From NCBI GenBank assembly GCA_030267565.1, contig BRXU01000021.1, positions 2,264,501 through 2,328,500 of the forward strand: a stretch of DNA of 64,000 nt, read 5' to 3'. This stretch comes from Pleodorina starrii (taxonomy: Eukaryota; Chlorophyta; Chlorophyceae; Chlamydomonadales; Volvocaceae). Below the pieces are notes generated by a model. The model searched no databases. It was not told where the DNA came from and was given only the letters and a program-made list of their open reading frames with translations. Of the stretch, positions 57,009 to 64,000 are shown in pieces; positions within the stretch are counted from its first letter, which is position 1, and each line of letters opens with the position of its first letter. The position numbers and the translations under genes are program-made.

Positions 57009-60000
57009 TCACGCCCAGTCCGCCGCCAACCGCTCCCCGGACCGCCCCATCGCCGTCGCCAGTTCCGAGTCACCCCGCACATCCGGTATCCGGCTGTGCA
57101 GCCACTGCAGGATGGTATCGAACGCGTCGTCCTGCCGCGAAACCATGTATTCGGAGCCGGGGTTCTTGGGCGCCTCGCCGTCGTGGTCCTCCTCGTACTG
57201 CGTCAGTCGCTGCCGCGCCTCCAGGGTCGCCATCCGGAGGCCCAAGTAGCGGAACCTGTGTGGCAGCGGCAGCGGCAGCAGGGAGAGGGGGATAAGGAAG
57301 ATACCGCAGCGGCAGCGGCAGCAGGGAGAGGGGGATAAGGAAGATACCGCAGCGGCAGCGGCAGCAGGGAGAGGGGGATAAGGAAGATACCGCAGCAGCA
57401 GCGGCAACAGGGAGAGGGGGAGAGGGGGATAAAAAGAAGATACCGCAGCGGAGAGGGAGGGAGAGGAGCGGGTGGTTGGGGTGCGGGTGAAAGGGGCATC
57501 GTGTGCCAGCGCTTGAAGGCGCGTGGGGGCGTGGCCCAAAGCCGATCTTACCTGTGCCAGACCTTGTTGATGTTATCCTGCATCGTCTTAATGCGCTCTG
57601 CCGGGATCGAAACCAGGATCTCCACGATGCGGTCCAGGTCGCCCTCCGGGATGCGAATGGAAAACTGCTCAACGTCCAGGATGCTCTCGAAAATCACCTG
57701 TGTGGCACCAGGTGCGATGAGGTGCGTTGAGGTGCGACAGCGGCAGCGGCAGTGGCGTTCTCCTGACGCGAGCCCTAAAGCAGGGCACGGCCCTGATGGC
57801 CCCTGCCCACCCCTTCCTCTTGCCCCTAGGCAGCCCTCCCTCCTCCAGACCTCCTCCTGGCCCCCCCTCCCCCCTCCCCCCTTCTCCCCCCTCTCCCCCC
57901 CCCCGGTCCCCACCTGCACTCCATCCATGATGATGACGGGGATGCAGCCGTGAAGCACCGCATCCTCCATACGGGGAGACCAGCCGTCACCTGAACAGGG
58001 GGGGGCCGAAAGGGGGAAGAGTCAAGGGACGAGGGCAGCGAGTTGCGACCCCACGAGTCGGGACATGAGGACCGCGAGGTGAGGGGGTCGGACGCGGCGC
58101 CACTGGACCCGACCCCTCGTCCCCCACTCCTGCAGCCAGTCCGCCTGTCCGCAGCGTGGGAGCGTGGCTGGCTGTCAGCTACGGTATCCACACAGCAGGC
58201 CGAGCCTGCTGATCCTCGCACGCAACCACCTCTTCGCCGACCCCTAGATCCGATCATGTCGCAGCCGAACGCCCCTTCCCTCACCACACACACATACCCG
58301 CCCAGGACCATCCCTACCACAGCCGCCCAGCTCCAGCACCCCACCCGTGGGGGAGGGTCAAACGTACCAAGTCACTCCGCCCCCCTTACTTCAATGCAGA
58401 AAGCGCAACACACCCACCCTTCCCCACTCGCCCACCCACTCGCCCGCCCCGCCCCACCCACCCACCCACCCGGCAGCACGAAGCAGAACGTGGACCTGGC
58501 CAGCAGTGCGCTGTAGTCGCTGTTGGACCCCATGTCCTTGCGGTCGCCGTACCAGATGCGGTGCTCCTCCTTCCAGCGGTGAGCCCGGCTGATGTTGTAC
58601 ATGCGCTGACGGATGCACCTGCGCACGAGAGGAGGCGCGCGCGAGAGGGAAGGTAAGAGGGCATGACACGTAGAGTACGACAGTGTGAAGAGGTAAAGAC
58701 TAAAGAATAGGGAAGGTAAGAAGGGCGGGAGGGGGCTGGGGGGCGGCGGCTGCCGAAACCTGCCCCCACGGCTGGCAAGTGGGAAGCGCGAGTGCGCGAT
58801 CCAGATCAAATCAGCTAGATCCGATTGTACCGTGCCGTACTCCTGCCGTACCTGCTGTACCGGCAGGCTGGGTCCCTGTTGGGCTCCATGCGCATGTCTC
58901 CCAGGAAGAATGCAAAGATGTCCCGTTCGACGGGCTCCGAGGTGCCCAGGTAGGGCGACCTGCGGTAGTGACCCGGATGCTTGAAGGCGGGGACCACCAG
59001 GTCCTAAAATAGGGGGGGGGGTAGGAAGATGGAGGGGGGGCGGGGCGGGGCGGGGGCACCGGTGAAAGGAGGGCGGACAGGGGACAGGGGTCGAAGAGCA
59101 CGGGGCAACGGGGGCTAGCTAAGACGGCGGCATCGGTGGCGACGCCCACCAGCCTTGTTGGGAGAGGTGTGCCCCCTCGCAGCCGCCCATGTCCCATGCT
59201 CCCATCCGACTTCTCTCTCCGTCTGCTTTCCACCCTGCGGCAACAGCCGTCACCCCCGCCTCCCGCCCTCCCCTTTCCTCTCCCTCTTGTAACCCCTCGT
59301 CCCCCGTCCCCCGCCACCCGCCCCACCCCACCCCGCAAAGTGGATTCTCACCTTGTTTGGGTCGAAGCAGGGGTGCGCCCGCGAGGTGTGTTCCCGCCAG
59401 TCTCCCGGGTGGGTGCGGTGCTGCAGCGGCAGGCTGTAGTTGTCCTGCAAGTGCGAGGAAGAGAGAGAGAGAGCGCCCACGCGGACGCGCAGAACCGGGT
59501 TGGCAAAGAGAGTGGTCGGGGGGTGGGGGGGTGGGAACGATGGGTCGAGGTAAGAAACAAGACACCGCAGCGAAAGGACGGAGACGGCGGCAGGGGTTGT
59601 TCTGAGGTTGAAAGGCGTCCTTGGTACCAGTTACAGAATGGGGTTGGCGGACCCAATTTTTTCGGGGGTTCAGTAGAGGACCCCGAATGATGAACAGCGT
59701 TGTTTGACCCGGGTACAGCAGCATATGGAGTCAGGGGGCGATACGGTAAACTTCGGGAAAGGCCGTAGCGGGTGCCTGGGGCTGCGGGAAACGAGGCGGC
59801 GAAGAGCCAGCGGGTGAAGGGCACCGCAGGCCGCGCGCAACGCGGGACGCGCGACCCGCAGCGCCCGTGCCCACACCCGCCGCCGCACCTGGCCGTAGGC
59901 GGTGTTGGAGGCGTGCGGGAAGTCGGTGCGGCCCCAGTGCGTGAGCATCACGCCCGGCCACACGTCCTTCCACACGTAGCAGGCGCCCTCGTCGTGCGGG

Positions 60001-63000
60001 TTGAGCCAAATGTGGTCGCGGCCGCCGCGGCGAGCAAACCAGGGGAAGGTGGCGTTGAGCCAGCGGGCAGCCTCGCGCTGCATCGTGGCCGCGCCGTGCG
60101 TGCGCGGGCCTGTGGGTGGATGACCGCGCGCGTGTAAGCGTGTGTGTGTGTATGTACGACACGTACGGTAGGTGCGCACCCCACGGGACGGGAACGGCGG
60201 TTCAGGGGATGGCCAGGAGTTGGCTGGGGTACGGAGCGCAGAGGTGAAACAAAGCGGTGGCCATCAGCCGGACCCGAGCGATATGGGGGAGGGGGGTCAT
60301 CGGTACTTCAAAAAAGAGTGCTCAGGAGCTGTGCTCAGGAGCTGCACTCCGGGAATCGCTGTCGGCAGCGGCTCGGCACGCAGAAGGGCGCCGGCGCCGC
60401 ACGATGAAACCGCTGGGTTTGAAAAATGAAACAATGAAACAAATGAAACCATGAAACCGCAATGAAACAGCAATGAAACAATGAAACCGCAATGAAACAA
60501 TGAAACAAATGAAACAATGAAACCGGACAATGAAACCGGACAATGAAACCGGCGCCGCACAATGAAACTCCTCCTTTCACTCGGCACCTACGGCCACCTC
60601 TCGCCACCCAGGCGGCTCTGCCCAGGCGGCAAGCGGACAAGCGAAAGAGGGGGCGCAAGCAGGCAAGGCAAGGCAGCGGCAGCGGTAGCAGCAGCGGCGT
60701 TCCGCATGGCACCTACCCAGCACGCCCCTGGGCCAGCGGGGGATGTCGTTCCAGCCGTACACATCAAAGAGGCAGCCCACGTTGACGGGCACATAGAAGA
60801 AGTCGGCCTCCTCGGGACTGCGGGAGCGCCCAGCAGAGGTAGGGAGGTGGGTTTTAGGGTTTTTAAGGCTTGTTTTAGGGTCATTAGGGGTTTTCGTTCA
60901 GCGCAGTGGGCTTCCGCGGCGTCCGTCAAATGGGTCCGCCCGTGCCAACCAAGCCCGTGCCAGCAAAGCCCACCCCCAAGCCCAAGTCCATGTCGGAGTC
61001 TCAGGTCAGAGGCCACGCGCTCGCTCGCCCGCTCTCTTCCTCTCTCCCGCTCGGCCCCCAAGCCCCCACTCACTCCAGTGTGCGGTGCTCCGAAGCCAAA
61101 AAGAGCTCGTGCAACACCGGCTCCGCCGCGTAGGCGTTGTAGCCCACCCAGATGGACACGTTGCCGCGGTCAAAGGTCCTGAGGGGGGATCACAGGGTTG
61201 GCGGGGGTAATTAAAACGGCGGGGGGAGGTGTGTGTGTGTGTCGGTCGAGGGGGTGCGGGTGCGGGTGCGCGCGTGCGCGTGCGTGTAGTGCGACGCAGA
61301 GGGGAAGCAGGGAGGGAGGAGGGGGGAGTGGATGGGAACGGAGGCGGGCAGGCGGGCGGAAAGGGAACGGAGGGGCGCAGGATGGAGGAGAAGGGCGAAA
61401 CAGGGACAGAGAGAGAGGGGGCGGGGGAGACGGGGGGAGGCGAGAGAGATGGACTGTCTGTGCTGCTCGATGTGACCAGGTGGGTGCACAGCGATGTCGC
61501 CTTCCCGCCCCGCCTTCCCGCACCCCCAGCCCGGCCCGTGCACGCACGCACACCCACACGTGCACGCACTCACGCACCTGTAGACGCAGTGCGAGCCCTC
61601 GATGCGGTACTGCCACAGGTCCGTGCCATACTCGGGGTTCATGTCGTACACGTAAATGTACGGCCGGCGGCGCGTGGGCGTCAGCGGCGGGTCCTCCGTA
61701 GCCACCACGTGGTTTATGGCCTCCGCCAGCCAGGGTTTCTCAAGCAGCTGCTCGCCGTCCTCCTCCCCCCGGCCGGCGCGACGCAGGCTGCAGTCGGTGC
61801 CGTACCAGCCGTCGTGGCACCTGCAAAAGCCCTGGTTGCACTGCCCGTGGCCAGAGCACTGATTGGGACACACCTGCTCGCGGATCTCGCTGCAGGTGGG
61901 GCCGGCCAGGCCGTCGAGCCTGAGGGGTGGTGAAGGGTAGGGTTCAAGGGTAGCGCAGCGAGCGGGAGGGAGAGGGCGTTAGGTAGCGGACCCGGGCAGC
62001 CGGGAATGCTTTAAAATCGAAAGCTTGACGGGGGGAGTGTTTGGGGGGTAATAAGAACGGCCCGGGGCGAGGGAACGCAACGCAGTTACCTGGAATATTA
62101 CCTGAGGATTACCTGTTTGGGGGAGGCAAGAGCGTGAGAGCGTGCATGGCAGCATGGGGAGTGTTGCAAGGGCCGCGGGGGCAGGGAAGGGGCGTGAGGG
62201 GCGGGGAGGGGTGGTGGTGGGTGGGTACCGGTAAGTGGGGGGCGGCGGGTGGGTGGGCGTGTGAAAGGGAACAGCCGGGGTCAAGGAGAAGTGCCCTGGA
62301 TGGTGCCGTGTATGGGGTGATGCAACTCTAACTCCAAACGCCACGGCAGACGTTGCGGAGGGCCAGGTGCAGGGCCGCAAAACGCAAACTCCACACAACT
62401 TCGACATTAAGCATCAAAAGCCATTCATCCCCACGTGAAGACCGCCCACCGGGTAACCCCCCGAGGCCGCTTGGTACCCCACGCCACCGCCGTCGCCGCC
62501 GCCGCTTCGGCAGCCGCCGCCCACCCAATGGTTCCCACCCCTTTCCATCCCCGCCCTGTCCCTCCCCTGCCCCAGCCCGGTCTGGCACCCGATCACCTGC
62601 AGGGACACCTGAAGGTGCTGGGCTTGTCGGCGTTGCACCAGCCCTCCGGCCCAAACATGTCCGCGAACGGGGTGCCGCCCCACTCCACTTTGCGCCCTTG
62701 CTCGTCCTGTGTGCCGTATATTATGGGTACGGTTGTGCGTACGGAGTACAGCCGGGCCGGTCCGGGGACGGTGCAGCAGCGCGCAGTTGCAGGGCAGGGC
62801 GAAAGAGAGGATGCAAGGGTGTTGGTTGGACAGAACATGTTTGGATAGGTCGAGGGTGCGAGGGTGCGGGGTTGGGATTCCCCGCTCGTTGGCGGGGCGC
62901 CATGGCTGGGTCTGTTAGCCAATGTCGCCAAGATCTGTCATTTCGCGGCGGTATCCCCCACCCAGCCTGTCAGCCCAGAGCCCTCCTCTCCCTTCTTCTC

Positions 63001-63620
63001 CGCCTCCTTGTCCTCCGCTGTTGTGCTGTTGCGCCGTACTCACCGTGCCTGGCGTGCACATGAACAGCGGCCGGCCCTGCTGCTGCGGCGGCGTGCCGGG
63101 GGCCGACCCCGGCGGCGCCTCCCGCCTGCCGTACTTGGTTTCGGGGGGGCAGTAGCACATCGCAATGTCGTCATCGCAGACGCCTGCGGCGGGGGGAGGA
63201 ACGCCCCCGGGGGAGAACAGGTCACGGGAAGGTCACAGTGGCACCACAGCGCGGGGGGGGGGAGCAGCAGCAACAACAAGAAGAGCAGGGGCGCAACAGT
63301 CGCAGCGCGCGCGGCTGCGTGTACAGGACAGCCGTGGCGGCGGCTCCCGCCGCCTCCCCCTCCCCCGCCCCCCCACCCACCCAGCCCCACCCACCCGCGC
63401 ATCTCGTGTGCGACCAGGCGGTCAGGTTGTGCCACCCCGCGTCCCGCTTGCCGGCCCCCATGTGGGCGCAGGGCCGCTTGCGGGGCTGGCTGCAGTCCGC
63501 GCCGCCCCAGCCGGCGGGGCAGTAGCAGAGCCCGTGTTCGTGATTGCAGACGCCCACGCCGCTGCAGTTGGCCGGGCAGGGCTTGTCGTGGTACTTTGGC
63601 GGGTACCGGGGGGCGGGATC
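57009..63620 (-). CDS. EGF-like/exostosin-family glycosyltransferase (GT47), 5' partial
   Basis: Minus-strand exons: 63620-63395, 63183-63044, 62706-62597, 61919-61578, 61178-61074, 60817-60717, 60109-59889, 59444-59352, 59003-58852, 58618-58470, 57990-57914, 57697-57552 and 57255-57009, 702 residues seen, all joins in phase. The first exons have EGF-like Cys spacing (CPANCSGVGVCNHEHGLCYC and CPNQCSGHGQCNQGFCRC). Then comes the exostosin domain: YIYVYDMNPEY, ADFFYVPVNVGCLFD, HIWLNPHDEGACYVW, DLVVPAFKHPGHYR, YSALLARSTFCFVLPGDGWSPRMEDAVLHGCIPVII and VEILVSIPAERI. Exostosin-family enzymes are Golgi or secretory glycosyltransferases; in volvocine algae such EGF-bearing forms are likely to act on wall glycoproteins or polysaccharides (inferred). 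The N-terminus is missing; a possible upstream exon ends at 63884 with donor CAG/GTAAGG in matching phase 0, then runs toward the window edge. Confidence 0.92.
57262..57451 (+). repeat. 43-bp intronic minisatellite, four units
   Basis: GATACC recurs at 57300, 57343, 57386 and 57439. The unit is a GCAGCGGCAGC block, a purine block (GGGAGAGGGGGATAAGGAA) and GATACC; the last unit is 10 bp longer. It fills most of the last intron of the exostosin gene. Confidence 0.92.
60424..60568 (+). repeat. AATGAAAC-type tandem repeat in exostosin intron
   Basis: Irregular array of AATGAAAC with CC, CAG or CGC spacers in the intron 60110-60716. On the coding (minus) strand it reads GTTTCATT. Confidence 0.9.
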
Positions 63621-64000
63621 CTGGGGGGCGGGGGGGCAACCGGGGCGGCAAGGCGGTGGGGGCCGTGATTGGAGGTGGTGCCGAGAGAGTAAGGGGGGGC
63701 GGGTGACGGGTGTGGCGGTGGGGTGGAGTGGAAGCTTGGAGAAAGGGAAGGGAAAGGGCGGACGCGCAAGTCCTCAGGTGGGCCCCGAAACCACCATTTC
63801 CCAACTCGCACGCACTGCAGGGTCCCCGCCGCAGCCTCAACCCTCCGCCGCCCCTGTACCCTACAGGGGCCCTGTATCCTTACCTGCACGAAGAATGCAG
63901 TGCAGTGCAGTGCGCAGTGCAGTGAGCAGTGCAGTGCAGTACAGCCCCGAACCCGCAGGACCCGTCAAGACCCCAACCCCGGTTCACTGGGTTCCGTTTG
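63621..64000. other. Upstream part of exostosin gene, structure unresolved
   Basis: Intron sequence after 63620, then a possible exon from 63884 toward the edge (donor CAG/GTAAGG on minus). That exon would lie in a CAGTG-repeat tract (63895-63941), so its coding status is doubtful. Confidence 0.4.

Noticed and set aside
1..64000. tRNA or rRNA genes
   Set aside because: Only isolated A/B-box-like sequences in the SINEs were seen; no cloverleaf with an anticodon arm could be formed by eye. A tRNAscan run finding one would overturn this.

Overview
The window is nuclear DNA of a green alga, most likely a Chlamydomonas-like volvocine. The evidence is the gene content: a volvocine-type M11 metalloprotease with hydroxyproline-rich Pro/Ser tracts, a plastid SRP receptor, and an EGF/exostosin glycosyltransferase. 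Genes are GC-rich and split by many short-exon introns with GTGAGT/GTACGT donors and CAG acceptors, and TGTAA occurs at a plausible poly(A) distance. Most ORFs in the six frames are accidents of base composition. I built spliced models by hand, requiring reading phase to be kept at every junction.

Layout. 1-8009: heptamer satellite, CCCCGCG with CCCCGAG and CCCCGCA variants, ending in 12-bp repeats and a perfect 32-bp hairpin. 9006-9451, 10211-10629 and 24034-24434: three copies of one SINE, the second inside an intron and flanked by a target-site duplication. 9495-14365 (-): secreted VMP/gametolysin-type metalloprotease, 6 exons. 15056-21361: a 5'-truncated, dead L1-type LINE (15513-20904) lying exactly between two nearly identical 457-bp direct repeats. 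25909-32385 (+): fasciclin-domain surface protein, 13 exons. 35106-40579 (-): chloroplast FtsY, 10 exons. 41305-47233 (+): ferric-reductase/NOX-type flavocytochrome, 8 exons, head-to-head with FtsY. 48796-53905 (-): BRCT protein whose phase-consistent 3' exons encode a BAH-like domain, 10 exons. 57009-63620 and beyond (-): EGF-like/exostosin (GT47) glycosyltransferase, 13 exons seen, 5' end outside or near the window edge.

The genes are a neighbourhood and not a pathway. Three (metalloprotease, fasciclin protein, exostosin) act in the secretory pathway or extracellular matrix. Others are a plastid targeting GTPase, a membrane reductase and a likely chromatin/DNA-repair protein. Introns are rich in mini- and microsatellites and in G-rich blocks. 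A short motif, GATACCGCAGCGG, recurs in introns of the FtsY, reductase and exostosin genes.

The signals most worth following are the LINE with 457-bp flanking repeats, PCNA-binding-like (PIP-box) motifs at the LINE C-terminus, the G-quadruplex-prone satellite with its edge hairpin, the recurring intronic motifs, two GC-AG introns, and the reductase with a large membrane-containing insert in its NAD(P)H domain.
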